DNA of 64,000 nucleotides from contig DWWS01000018.1 of assembly GCA_019119595.1 (NCBI GenBank), positions 62,001 to 126,000 on the forward strand, in the 5' to 3' direction. The notes beneath the pieces are model-generated. The model had not been told where the DNA came from, made no database searches, and saw only the letters and a list, made by a program, of their open reading frames with translations. Each line of letters starts with the position of its first letter. Within the stretch, counting starts at the first letter, position 1. This DNA is from Candidatus Eisenbergiella merdavium. Lineage in GTDB: Bacteria; Bacillota; Clostridia; Lachnospirales; Lachnospiraceae. A program made the translations under genes and the position numbers. Shown here piece after piece: positions 35,410 through 43,699 of this stretch.

Positions 35410-36589
35410 TCAGCCACTCCCTTTCCGTAAAGACCCAGGTATGATAGGGAAGCACACGCACCCCCACCTGATGGGCGGTCAGCAGAAAAATACCGAAATA
35501 CAGAATGGAAAACACGAGCACCGCCCCGTACAGAACCGTCCGCCGTGAAGTCTTTTTTCCCCCGCCTTTCTTCATGGCGCAGAGGATTCCGGGAACCAGG
35601 AGAAGGTGGGGGGTGATAAGGTAATAGCCAAGCCGGGAGACCAGCGGGACAAAGGATGCGCAGGTATACAGCGCAAGTCCCAGCAGGTTCAGCTTAAAAT
35701 AGAACCGATTTGCCTCGCTTTCCTTCACTGCCTTCCAGCCGAAAGCCCCAAGAAGCAGCACGGCCGCACAGCGCACGATCCCCATCAGGCTGCCCTCCAG
35801 CCCGGTTCCCTGCTCCAGATAGACCGTGTTCTGATAGGAGGGATACAGCTTTAACAGAAGCGTCATCCAGAAGTCCTGAAACAGCGGAAGGCTGACGGCA
35901 AGCGCCGCCCCGACGGCCACCTGCCATTTTTTCCAGGGCAGGAGAGCGATCAGATACAGCGGGATCACCACCAGCACCGACTTATGGAACAGGGCCGCCC
36001 CCAGGATCAGGAGGATAAATTTCCCGTATTCCCGCTTCAGCACATACCGCAGGCTGTACAGCGTGACGGCAAGGACAAAATAGTAGCGCACCGTGTTGAA
36101 GGTGCGGAAATAAAGCCCGAGCAGCATGAACAGGGCAAAGGAAAGGGAAAAATCCAGGCTCTGGTCGTACATGGCCTTCAAAAAGAGCGCCGTCGTCGCC
36201 GCCGCGAATACGCCGAAGACAAGAAGATAATTTTCCCCGCCCGACAGAGTATAAAGCAGGCGCACCAGCAGATTGAAGCCCGGCTCCGTCACCACATAGC
36301 CTCCCACGAAAATCTCATGAAAGGTATTCACATAGCTGCCGTAATCGTTCCCAACGTCGATGCGAAGCGCCGCAAGCCCTGTCAGCGCCGCGAACAGAAA
36401 CAGAAGCGCCGCCCCGTTCAGAGCGCTCCGTCTGCTCGGCGCGTGCCGTCTGCCCCAAGCGTGCTGGATGCCCGGAGCACCCCCGCTCCCCTCACTCACA
36501 TCCCAGGGCGCAGGGACTTCCGTTTTCACCAGATATGCGGCGCCGATCGTCAATGCGCCGAAAAGGCCGTAAAATAGTATTCCCATCAT
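35390..36589 (-). CDS. EpsG-like polysaccharide polymerase
   Basis: A 399-residue membrane protein with about ten predicted spans. It matches the EpsG family through RIDVGNDYGSYVNTF, EPGFNLLVRLLYTL, RTFNTVRYYFVLAV and LFHKSVLVVIPLY. EpsG proteins are Wzy-like polymerases that join repeat units outside the membrane. Residues 25-55 form an unusual Gly/Arg-rich loop between the first two spans. The start (an ATGATG pair) overlaps the preceding gene's stop by 4 bases. Confidence 0.88.
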   Translation of the reverse strand: MMGILFYGLFGALTIGAAYLVKTEVPAPWDVSEGSGGAPGIQHAWGRRHAPSRRSALNGAALLFLFAALTGLAALRIDVGNDYGSYVNTFHEIFVGGYVVTEPGFNLLVRLLYTLSGGENYLLVFGVFAAATTALFLKAMYDQSLDFSLSFALFMLLGLYFRTFNTVRYYFVLAVTLYSLRYVLKREYGKFILLILGAALFHKSVLVVIPLYLIALLPWKKWQVAVGAALAVSLPLFQDFWMTLLLKLYPSYQNTVYLEQGTGLEGSLMGIVRCAAVLLLGAFGWKAVKESEANRFYFKLNLLGLALYTCASFVPLVSRLGYYLITPHLLLVPGILCAMKKGGGKKTSRRTVLYGAVLVFSILYFGIFLLTAHQVGVRVLPYHTWVFTEREWLNGSYIF

Positions 36590-37383
36590 TCCTTCATCCT
36601 GATTCCCTTTCTCATCAGGGAAAACGCCTGACCAAGGGAGAGACCGCCCTCCGCCGCTTTTTTCTGCCCGAACATTTCCTCCCGGTTCTTCAAAAGGAAA
36701 CGCGCCGCCATGGGAAGCGCCGCCCGACCGTAAAGAAAGCGATAAAGCACGCCCCTGTCATAGAAAAACTTTTCATTATAGCCGTGAAACCAGGTGGAGG
36801 GCCTGCCGTTCTCCCGTCCGATGGTCACGGGAGCCTTATAGACCTTCAGCCCCTTTCGGATGCACTGTGCCAGAAAAAGACTGTCCTCCCCGTTGCTGTA
36901 TTTCGCTCCGCCGCCGAAAAGAAGGGAAAAGGTCACGCCCGCCTCATGCAGCTTTTTTGTCCTTGCCGCAAAGCTGAAGGTGGGATATCTGCCGCAGTTG
37001 TACCAGCGCACCCGGCCATACCCGTCGATATGGTAGGTCTGGCGCTCCTTCGGCACATCCACGTTGAACAGGATCATATCCGCCTCCGGGTTCTTTTCAA
37101 ATTCCGCCGCGACCGCCGCCGCCGCCCCCGGACGGTAAACAATATCCTCATCCGCGAACAGGCACAGCTCCCCGTCCGCCCGCATCAGGCAGTTGTTCCG
37201 GGAAAGCCCCACGCCCCGCTCGGCAAAGCTGTAGCAGCGGATCCTGCTTCCCTCATGGGTATACTCCCGGTATTCATTCCGGTCGCACTGATTCACCACA
37301 ATGGCGTCCGCCTGAAGGTTCATCCGCTCCGCCAGGGTTTCCACATCCTCATTCACCGTGGAGACCAGAAACTGCAGTCTCAT
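36586..37383 (-). CDS. glycosyltransferase (GT2-like)
   Basis: A 265-residue protein starting MRLQFLVSTVNEDVETLAER. It has the GT-A elements ADAIVVNQCD, GVGLSRNNCLMRADGE and LFADEDIVYRPG (DxD-type site). The later part resembles a galactosyltransferase-like domain (GGGAKYSNGEDSLFLAQCI). It overlaps its neighbours by 4 bases on both sides, so the four-gene block Wzz-GT-EpsG-GT is translated as a chain. Confidence 0.85.
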   Translation of the reverse strand: MRLQFLVSTVNEDVETLAERMNLQADAIVVNQCDRNEYREYTHEGSRIRCYSFAERGVGLSRNNCLMRADGELCLFADEDIVYRPGAAAAVAAEFEKNPEADMILFNVDVPKERQTYHIDGYGRVRWYNCGRYPTFSFAARTKKLHEAGVTFSLLFGGGAKYSNGEDSLFLAQCIRKGLKVYKAPVTIGRENGRPSTWFHGYNEKFFYDRGVLYRFLYGRAALPMAARFLLKNREEMFGQKKAAEGGLSLGQAFSLMRKGIRMKE

Positions 37384-38582
37384 GCCCGCTCTCCCTTCTT
37401 TCCGTAATACGCGCCGTAATATGCGCGCAGGAAGCTGTCCTTTGCGCCGCAGATCACAGCTCCCAGGACGGGAACCTCAAGCTTCTGCAGGCTCTGTGCA
37501 AACCTGCCCGCCATCCGGCCGCTTCCCCTTCCCCAGGGAAGAAGCAGCAGGACGCCGCTTCGCCGCAACTGATCCGCCTCCTCCTTCGCAAAGGGCCAGA
37601 CGGCCTCTCTCAACTCGGCCTCCAGATTCATACGCTTCCATGCTTCCGCCAGGGTCGTCATCCCGGCTGAGGTTTCCTGTGCCCGGTCGGGCGATGCGGC
37701 CGCCCGGACAGGTGCTCCCTCCAACCGGCCAGATATTCCAGCCGCCCGGCCAGACGTTCCCGTCGTCCGATTAGATGTTCCCGCCGCCCGCTCCGGCACT
37801 CCATCCGCCCAGCCGCGGGCCGCGTTCGCCACGTACAGGCATTCCCGTCCCTCCAGCCGGAGGCTCAGAGCGGTTTCCAGCTCTTTTTCCAGAGAGGCAT
37901 CCCCGTTTTTCGTCAGAATCCCCAGGACAGGGATTCCATAGCGGTTCTCAAAATCCGCCTCCAGATAAATGGAGTCGTCCAGGCAGTAGAAAATAAGCCA
38001 GCCGAAAAAGGCCGCTGCAGCTCCCAGAAACAGGCCGAAAAGCGCCGCGTTTCCCGCCTTCGTACCGCGGGGAACCTCCTTCGCCTCCTCCAGAAGCCAG
38101 CAGTCCATGCCGTCAAGCCCTTCAATGGAGCGGCCGAAGCAGTCCAGGCCGTAAACATAGGCCTGTGCGATGGTCTCCGAAAGCTCCGGATCCTGCGTGG
38201 TAACAGAAAGCGGCATGATCTTCACATCATTCATGGCTCCCACGGAAACCGACGCCTTCACCTGTTCCTTCGTGATCCCCTCAGGAAGCGCCTCCATCAC
38301 ATAGTCCAGCACCTCGTCCGTCTTCATGATCTCGCCCCAGGTATAGGCGTTGTAATAGTCCTGAATCTCCCCGTATTTTTCACTGTCAAAATAGATGCGG
38401 TACTGGGAGAACACCTGGTACTCCGGCGGCCCGGCAAGCACCACCGTCACCAGCAGATACAGCCCCGCGCAGGCCGCCGCCCCCAGGATCCCCGCGGCGG
38501 CGAAAAGCCAGAGCCTCCTGAAAAAGCAGAGGGCAAAGCGTTTCCCGTCCATGCCCTCCCTCCAGAATTTTTCATCCTTCAT
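37380..38582 (-). CDS. Wzz-like chain-length protein with a degenerate kinase-like tail and in-frame repeats
   Basis: A 400-residue inner-membrane protein. One transmembrane segment lies at about 25-50, a periplasm-side Wzz domain at 50-180 (VSVGAMNDVKIMPLSVTTQD), a second span at about 180-205, then a cytoplasmic tail of about 195 residues. The tail keeps RYGIPVLGILTKNGD and ends VPVLGAVICGAKDS, YYGAYYGKK, like the end of a bacterial tyrosine kinase, but no Walker A loop is present. Six 21-bp repeats sit within it. It probably sets polymer length; catalytic kinase activity is unlikely. Confidence 0.8.
   Translation of the reverse strand: MKDEKFWREGMDGKRFALCFFRRLWLFAAAGILGAAACAGLYLLVTVVLAGPPEYQVFSQYRIYFDSEKYGEIQDYYNAYTWGEIMKTDEVLDYVMEALPEGITKEQVKASVSVGAMNDVKIMPLSVTTQDPELSETIAQAYVYGLDCFGRSIEGLDGMDCWLLEEAKEVPRGTKAGNAALFGLFLGAAAAFFGWLIFYCLDDSIYLEADFENRYGIPVLGILTKNGDASLEKELETALSLRLEGRECLYVANAARGWADGVPERAAGTSNRTTGTSGRAAGISGRLEGAPVRAAASPDRAQETSAGMTTLAEAWKRMNLEAELREAVWPFAKEEADQLRRSGVLLLLPWGRGSGRMAGRFAQSLQKLEVPVLGAVICGAKDSFLRAYYGAYYGKKGERA
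37665..37790 (-). repeat. six 21-bp in-frame tandem repeats in the Wzz-like gene
   Basis: Minus-strand units of 21 bases each start CGG and encode the heptads RAAGTSN, RTTGTSG, RAAGISG, RLEGAPV, RAAASPD and RAQETSA. Copy number changes here would keep the reading frame. Confidence 0.9.
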
Positions 38583-39976
38583 TACTTATTGTCCTCTTGC
38601 GCTTCCTGCTTCATGGCCGTGATCTGCTTCTCGTCCACGCCCTCCGTGCTTTCCGGACGGAACAGGATCTTCAGCGTCAGAAGCATCAGCTTAATATCCA
38701 GCCAGACGGTATAGCTCTCGATATAGGTCAGATCCAGCTTCAGCTTATCATAGGGTGTGGTATTATATTTCCCGTACACCTGCGCGTAGCCCGCAAGCCC
38801 CGCCTTTACCTTGGTTCGGAAGGCGAATTCCGGCATTTCCTCCAGATACTGGGCGATGATCTCCGGCCTCTCCGGTCTGGGCCCGATGAAGCTCATCTCT
38901 CCCTTCAGGATATTGATGAGCTGGGGCAGCTCGTCAATGCGCACCGCCCGGATGAAGCGGCCGATGGGCGTGATGCGGGAATCATGCCTGGCCGCGAGCC
39001 TTGCCACCCCGTCCTTTTCCGCGTCCACCCGCATGCTGCGGAATTTGAGGATGGCGAACTCCCGCCCGCCTCTGGTACAGCGGATCTGCTTATACAGCAC
39101 CGGGCCGCCGTCATACAGCTTGATGGCGATGGCCGTAACGAGCATGAAGGGCGACGCGATGACCAGCAGGATCAGGGCGCATACAATGTCGATGCAGCGC
39201 TTGACGATCCGCTGCTCCACGCTCAGCGCATTTTCCCTGGTGAGCAGGATGGGCGTATCAAACAGATGGAGCTGTTCAGAGCCCTTGATGATCACATCCG
39301 GGATCTTCGGCATCAGATAAATGCGGATGGAACGGCTGTAGCAGTATTTCAGCAGCTTGTTTCGCACTGCTGTCGGGATGTCCCACAGCACCACGCCGCC
39401 GTAGCCCTTTTCCATTTCATCGAACAGGGCCTGCGCGCCTTCCTCCAGTCCAATACACTTTACAATAATATACTTGTCCTTCCTGCTTTCAAACTTATGC
39501 AGGATATCGTCGATGGAACGATCTCCATGGATCAGCAGCAGCTTCCTAGGCGGGAAGATCCTCCGGTAGACCAGATTGGCGAAGTAGATCCAGACCGCGG
39601 ACCAGATAAGCTGCAGCCCCAGCATCTCAAACAGCGGGTATGCTGGGATCAGGTTTCCGTGAATCAGGGCAAGCTGGAAATAGGTGATCACATTCACGCA
39701 CAGCAGGGAAAAAAGCTGGGACATGAATACCTCCATCGGCTTCATGAAGCCAATCCTCAGCCCTCCGTAAAGATTGGAAAACAGAAGAAAGATCACCGTA
39801 TAGATGCCAAGGATCAGAATATGCCCCCTGCGGTACAGCTTGATATCCTCCCAACGCAGGAAAAAGGGGTGGTAAAAGTCAAACCACACCCAGGCATACA
39901 GGCCGATGATGACCGCAATCCCAAAGATCGATATCATTAATATAACCAGGCGTTTTCTGGTATCCCTGTCATTCAT
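38582..39976 (-). CDS. priming sugar-phosphate transferase for exopolysaccharide
   Basis: A 464-residue polyprenyl-phosphate glycosyl-1-phosphate transferase (WcaJ/CpsE type). Four to five N-terminal spans (residues 8-150) are followed by a soluble linker and the C-terminal catalytic domain. That domain has ILKFRSMRVDAE, RIDELPQLINILKGEMSFIG and PRPERPEI. It starts repeat-unit assembly by moving a sugar phosphate to undecaprenyl phosphate. The start at 39976 follows AGAGAGGAT, and its stop overlaps the Wzz start by one base. Confidence 0.93.
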   Translation of the reverse strand: MNDRDTRKRLVILMISIFGIAVIIGLYAWVWFDFYHPFFLRWEDIKLYRRGHILILGIYTVIFLLFSNLYGGLRIGFMKPMEVFMSQLFSLLCVNVITYFQLALIHGNLIPAYPLFEMLGLQLIWSAVWIYFANLVYRRIFPPRKLLLIHGDRSIDDILHKFESRKDKYIIVKCIGLEEGAQALFDEMEKGYGGVVLWDIPTAVRNKLLKYCYSRSIRIYLMPKIPDVIIKGSEQLHLFDTPILLTRENALSVEQRIVKRCIDIVCALILLVIASPFMLVTAIAIKLYDGGPVLYKQIRCTRGGREFAILKFRSMRVDAEKDGVARLAARHDSRITPIGRFIRAVRIDELPQLINILKGEMSFIGPRPERPEIIAQYLEEMPEFAFRTKVKAGLAGYAQVYGKYNTTPYDKLKLDLTYIESYTVWLDIKLMLLTLKILFRPESTEGVDEKQITAMKQEAQEDNK

Positions 39977-40132
39977 AGCATTTATCCTCTCTGCTGCGCC
40001 GCATAGTATCCCCGGCGTTTCCCTTAGTTTACCATACAAAAAGGAGGCGGACAAGTGCCGCCGTCCCGCAGGTGTGCGCTGCCAGGGCTGCTGCGCCGCG
40101 GTCGTGCCGCTCCCGTACGCAGATCCGTTGCG

Positions 40133-40885
40133 TCAGAGCCGCCTCACCGTCGCCCGCAGCGCCCAGAAAAAGAGATACCAGGCGCTCGCCGCAGCGCAAA
40201 GCCCCTCCTGATCCCGGTACAGCCTCCAGATCCGCCTCACCGCCTCCAGCTTGTTGGAGGAGAGGGAATTTTTCGGTCTTCGGTAAACGGCCAGGTTTTC
40301 ATTCAGGCCGTGGGCCAAATATCCGGAACGCAGGATCCTCCACCAGGTCGCTGTATCCTCGCTCTTTACGTTGGGCATAAGGATCAGGCCCCGGTCGATC
40401 CGCTCCAGATCGAACATCACCGTGGTGGTGAAAATGATGGTGCGGGACAGCGCCTCCCGGTAGGAAAGCGTCCGCGGTACGCGGACGATCTTCCCGTTTC
40501 CCACCCCGTTCTCATCCCCGAACTCGTATGCGGTAAAAGCAAAAGCAGCCTGCCTTTCCTTCAGAAAAGCAAGCTCTTTTTCCAGCTTTGTTTTTTTCCA
40601 AAGATCATCCGAATCCAGGAAGGCCAGATACCTTCCCTGCGCCAGCCTGATCCCGGCATTGCGCGCGGCGGCAGCCCCGCTGTTTTTTTCCTGCCGGACC
40701 GGGCGGATGCGTTCGTCCTTTTGCGCCATTTCCTGAAGCAGCCGGAAGCTTTCGTCCGTGGAGCAGTCGTCCACGGCGATCAGCTCCCAGTTCTCATGGG
40801 TCTGCTCCTGCACGCTGGCCACGGTCTGCCGAAGCCAGGCCGCCGCATTGAAAACCGGCATCACAATACTGATCCGTTCACTCAT
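40133..40885 (-). CDS. glycosyltransferase family 2
   Basis: A 250-residue GT-A transferase: SIVMPVFNAAAWLRQTVASV, VDDCSTDESFRLLQEM, AAARNAGIRLAQGRYLAFLD followed by SDDLW. The short C-terminus ends in a hydrophobic-basic helix. It is transcribed with the GtrB-like gene 7 bases upstream. The ribosome site (GGAAG) is further from the ATG than usual, so expression may depend on coupling. Confidence 0.9.
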   Translation of the reverse strand: MSERISIVMPVFNAAAWLRQTVASVQEQTHENWELIAVDDCSTDESFRLLQEMAQKDERIRPVRQEKNSGAAAARNAGIRLAQGRYLAFLDSDDLWKKTKLEKELAFLKERQAAFAFTAYEFGDENGVGNGKIVRVPRTLSYREALSRTIIFTTTVMFDLERIDRGLILMPNVKSEDTATWWRILRSGYLAHGLNENLAVYRRPKNSLSSNKLEAVRRIWRLYRDQEGLCAAASAWYLFFWALRATVRRL

Positions 40886-40892
40886 AGTATTT

Positions 40893-41822
40893 TCAGATTT
40901 CTTCCTTTACCAGATAAATCGGCCGTTTTTTCACTTCCATGTAGGTTTTGGACAGGTATTGTCCCACGATGCCGAGGCAAAAAAGCTGCACGCCGCTCAC
41001 CATACAGATGATGCAGGTCATGGAGGGCCAGCCGCCCACGGGATCGCCGAACAGCAGCGTCTTTATGATGATGACGAAGATCATCAGAAAGGCGATCAGA
41101 CAGAACACAACGCCCATAACTGATGCCAGCGCCAGCGGCACCGTGGAAAAGGCCGTGATCCCGTCGATGGCGTACAGGAACAGCTTCCAGAAGGACCACT
41201 TCGTTTCGCCGTGGACGCGCTCGATATTTTCATATTCCATCCATTTGGTCTTAAAACCGACCCAGCCGAAGATTCCCTTGGTAAAACGGTTGTACTCCGT
41301 CATGCGCAGGATCGCGTCCACCACCTGCCTGGTCATGAGCCGGTAATCCCTCGCGCCGTCCACGATCTCCGTCTTGGAGATACGGTTTACCAGTCTGTAA
41401 AACAGCCGGGCAAAAAAGGAACGGATGGGCGGCTCTCCCTTTCTGGAAACCCTCCTGGTGGCGACGGAGTCATAGCCCTCTCTGATGTGGGCGAACATCT
41501 CCGGAAGCAGGGCGGGCGGATCCTGCAGGTCAGCGTCCATCATCACCACATAATCTCCCTTCGATTTTTCCAGCCCCGCATAGATGGCGGCCTCCTTGCC
41601 GAAGTTGCGGGAAAAGGAGACGAGCCGCACGTTTTCGTCCCTTTCGCGCAGCTTTTTAACCTCCGAAACGGTACCGTCCTTCGAGCCGTCGTCGATATAC
41701 AGGATCTCCACCTCCATGCCCTCCTTTTCAAAAAAAGGGCGGTTTTTCATCAGCTCCTCATAAAAACAGGCGACATTTTCCTCCTCATTGTAGCAGGGGA
41801 CAATGACACTCAGCAGACTCAT
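40893..41822 (-). CDS. membrane glycosyltransferase of the DPM1/GtrB type
   Basis: A 309-residue transferase. It has a GT2 domain (VIVPCYNEEENVACFYEEL, YIDDGSKDGT, VMMDADLQDPP) and two C-terminal transmembrane segments (about residues 230-255 and 265-290). It is of the type that charges polyprenyl phosphate with glucose or a related sugar for transfer outside the membrane. AGGAGG precedes the ATG. A stand-alone Spo0A-like gene lies just upstream. Confidence 0.92.
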   Translation of the reverse strand: MSLLSVIVPCYNEEENVACFYEELMKNRPFFEKEGMEVEILYIDDGSKDGTVSEVKKLRERDENVRLVSFSRNFGKEAAIYAGLEKSKGDYVVMMDADLQDPPALLPEMFAHIREGYDSVATRRVSRKGEPPIRSFFARLFYRLVNRISKTEIVDGARDYRLMTRQVVDAILRMTEYNRFTKGIFGWVGFKTKWMEYENIERVHGETKWSFWKLFLYAIDGITAFSTVPLALASVMGVVFCLIAFLMIFVIIIKTLLFGDPVGGWPSMTCIICMVSGVQLFCLGIVGQYLSKTYMEVKKRPIYLVKEEI

Positions 41823-41907
41823 TCGTGTTCCTCCTAACCAACTGCCGCGGCCCGCCCGGGACGACGCCTGATCCGGCGCCTTACGGAAGCGTCTGGGGCC
41901 CGCTTCT

Positions 41908-42285
41908 TCAGGAAACGGACAGATCCAGCCTTACCCTGTCCGCGATCCTGGCAATATATTCACTGTTTGTCGGGCGGGGTGCGCCCGATGCGCTGCTGTA
42001 GCCGAACAGCTCCTCAAATACGGCCGGATTTCCTCTCTCCCAGGAAACCTCGATGGCGTTGCGGATGGCCCTCTCCACCCTCTGAATATTGGTATGGGCC
42101 CGCTTCGCGATCCCCGGATACAGAAGCTTGGTCACGCTTCCCACCAGCTCCATGTCCCGTGCGGCAAGCACGATGGCCTCCCGCAGATAATAATAGCCCC
42201 TCAGATGAGCCGGAACGCCCAGCTCCAGCATCATGGCGGACACGTAGCGCTCGATCTGTGTTTCTGTCACCTCTATGGTAATCAT
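41908..42285 (-). CDS. stand-alone Spo0A C-terminal (effector) domain protein
   Basis: A 125-residue protein matching the DNA-binding domain of the sporulation regulator Spo0A without the receiver domain. Typical stretches are LGVPAHLRGYYYLREAI, SVTKLLYPGIAKRAHTNIQR with VERAIRNAIEV, and RPTNSEYIARIADRVRL. Lacking the phosphoacceptor, it could bind 0A-like sites constitutively or compete with Spo0A. The start at 42285 follows AGGAGGAAG; the longer frame adds a basic tail with no support. It sits inside the polysaccharide cluster. Confidence 0.9.
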   Translation of the reverse strand: MITIEVTETQIERYVSAMMLELGVPAHLRGYYYLREAIVLAARDMELVGSVTKLLYPGIAKRAHTNIQRVERAIRNAIEVSWERGNPAVFEELFGYSSASGAPRPTNSEYIARIADRVRLDLSVS

Positions 42286-42437
42286 ATCCTGCTTCCTCCT
42301 GCGTCTTTTGCGTCTTTTCTTTGCGGAAATCATTTCCAGGATTTATATTACCATGTCCGGAGGAAAAAGCAGAACCGGAATCCATCGAGAATTTTCGACT
42401 CTGCAGTTCACTCATCCGACAGAATCGGACAGCAGCC

Positions 42438-43496
42438 CTAAAGGTACTCTCTTTCTCCCTTCTCCGACAGGGCTTCCACGATCTCCTTCACCCGCTGTGC
42501 CTGGGATGCGGGGCATACCAGCACCGACTCCCCGGCTGCTACGATGATCAGATCCTTTACGCCCACCGCCGCGATCAGCCTGTCTACAGAATACGCGGTG
42601 CAGCCCTGACTGTCAAGCAGCAAAGTCTTTCCCACCGTGATGTTGCCGTTCTCATCCCGCTCCTTCAGGGCGTCAAACGCGTCCCAGCCGCCCACGTCGC
42701 TCCAGCCGAAATCTCCAGGCACCATCAGCACGTGGTCCGCCCTTTCCATGATTCCGTAATCCACGGAGATCTTTGGGATCCTGGGATAAACCTCCCACAG
42801 GATGTCCTCCTCGTTTTCCTTCCCAAAGCCCTCCGCAAGCTGCTCCAGATACGCGTAAATGTCCGGAAGCAGCCTCTCAAAGCAGGAGAGGATGGTGGAG
42901 GCCCTCCAGATGAACATGCCGCTGTTCCAGGCATAGCCCTCCGCCACATAACGTTTCGCCGTTTCTTCATCCGGCTTTTCCACGAATTCCTCCACCCTGC
43001 GCCAGGATTTACCCTCCACAGCGGCGTTTTTGATATAGCCGTAGCCTGTGGACGGGAAGGTGGGGCGGATGCCGATGGTCACAAGAGCGTCCGTTTCCTC
43101 CGCCGCGGCCACCGCCTCCCGGAGCGTCCGCGCAAAGCCCTCCTCGTCCCGGATGTAGGGATCAGAGGGCACCACGCACATAACGCCGTCCCCGTATTTT
43201 TTCAAAATGGTCATCGCCGCATAGCCGATGCAGGCCGCCGTGTTCCTGGCCGCGGGCTCCTTAAGGATATGATCCTCCTCCACCCTTCCCGCGGTCTGGG
43301 AAAGCATTTCCTGCGCCTGGGATGCGTTGGTGACGATAAAGGTCTCCTGCGCCACGCCGGAAAGCCGGTCGATGGCCTCGTTCACCAGCGTTTCCCTGCC
43401 GGAAAGATTCAAAAACTGCTTCGGCTTTCTGCTTGTGGAAAGCGGCCAGAGCCTGGTGCCGCCGCCTCCCGCCATTACCACTCCATAAACCTTCAT
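42438..43496 (-). CDS. manC: mannose-1-phosphate guanylyltransferase
   Basis: A 352-residue enzyme that makes GDP-mannose from mannose-1-phosphate and GTP. Motifs are VMAGGGGTRLWPLSTSRKPK (nucleotide binding) and FVEKPD (sugar phosphate binding). It lacks the C-terminal phosphomannose isomerase domain of the bifunctional form. It probably feeds the adjoining glycosyltransferases with GDP-mannose or a derivative. AAAGGAGG lies upstream of the ATG. Confidence 0.94.
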   Translation of the reverse strand: MKVYGVVMAGGGGTRLWPLSTSRKPKQFLNLSGRETLVNEAIDRLSGVAQETFIVTNASQAQEMLSQTAGRVEEDHILKEPAARNTAACIGYAAMTILKKYGDGVMCVVPSDPYIRDEEGFARTLREAVAAAEETDALVTIGIRPTFPSTGYGYIKNAAVEGKSWRRVEEFVEKPDEETAKRYVAEGYAWNSGMFIWRASTILSCFERLLPDIYAYLEQLAEGFGKENEEDILWEVYPRIPKISVDYGIMERADHVLMVPGDFGWSDVGGWDAFDALKERDENGNITVGKTLLLDSQGCTAYSVDRLIAAVGVKDLIIVAAGESVLVCPASQAQRVKEIVEALSEKGEREYL

Positions 43497-43628
43497 GATC
43501 CATTGACCTCCTTTATTCCGCCGCTGTCCGGCGCTTTGACTTCCGTTCTTCCTTTGTACGCTTCATCCCGCCTCGCTGCCCGCCTCATTTACGTCTCCCT
43601 TCGAAATTCATCCGCTCCGCGGGCTTTA

Positions 43629-43657
43629 TTGCGGCCCGCCCCCTTTTGCGGTATAAT
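43629..43657 (+). promoter_or_regulatory. promoter of the DUF6020 gene
   Basis: TTGCGG (43629-43634), 17 bases and TATAAT (43652-43657), 42 bases before the start codon. Confidence 0.65.
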
Positions 43658-43699
43658 GAAAAAACCTCAGACATTCGCATTCAGGAAAGGACTCATTTC

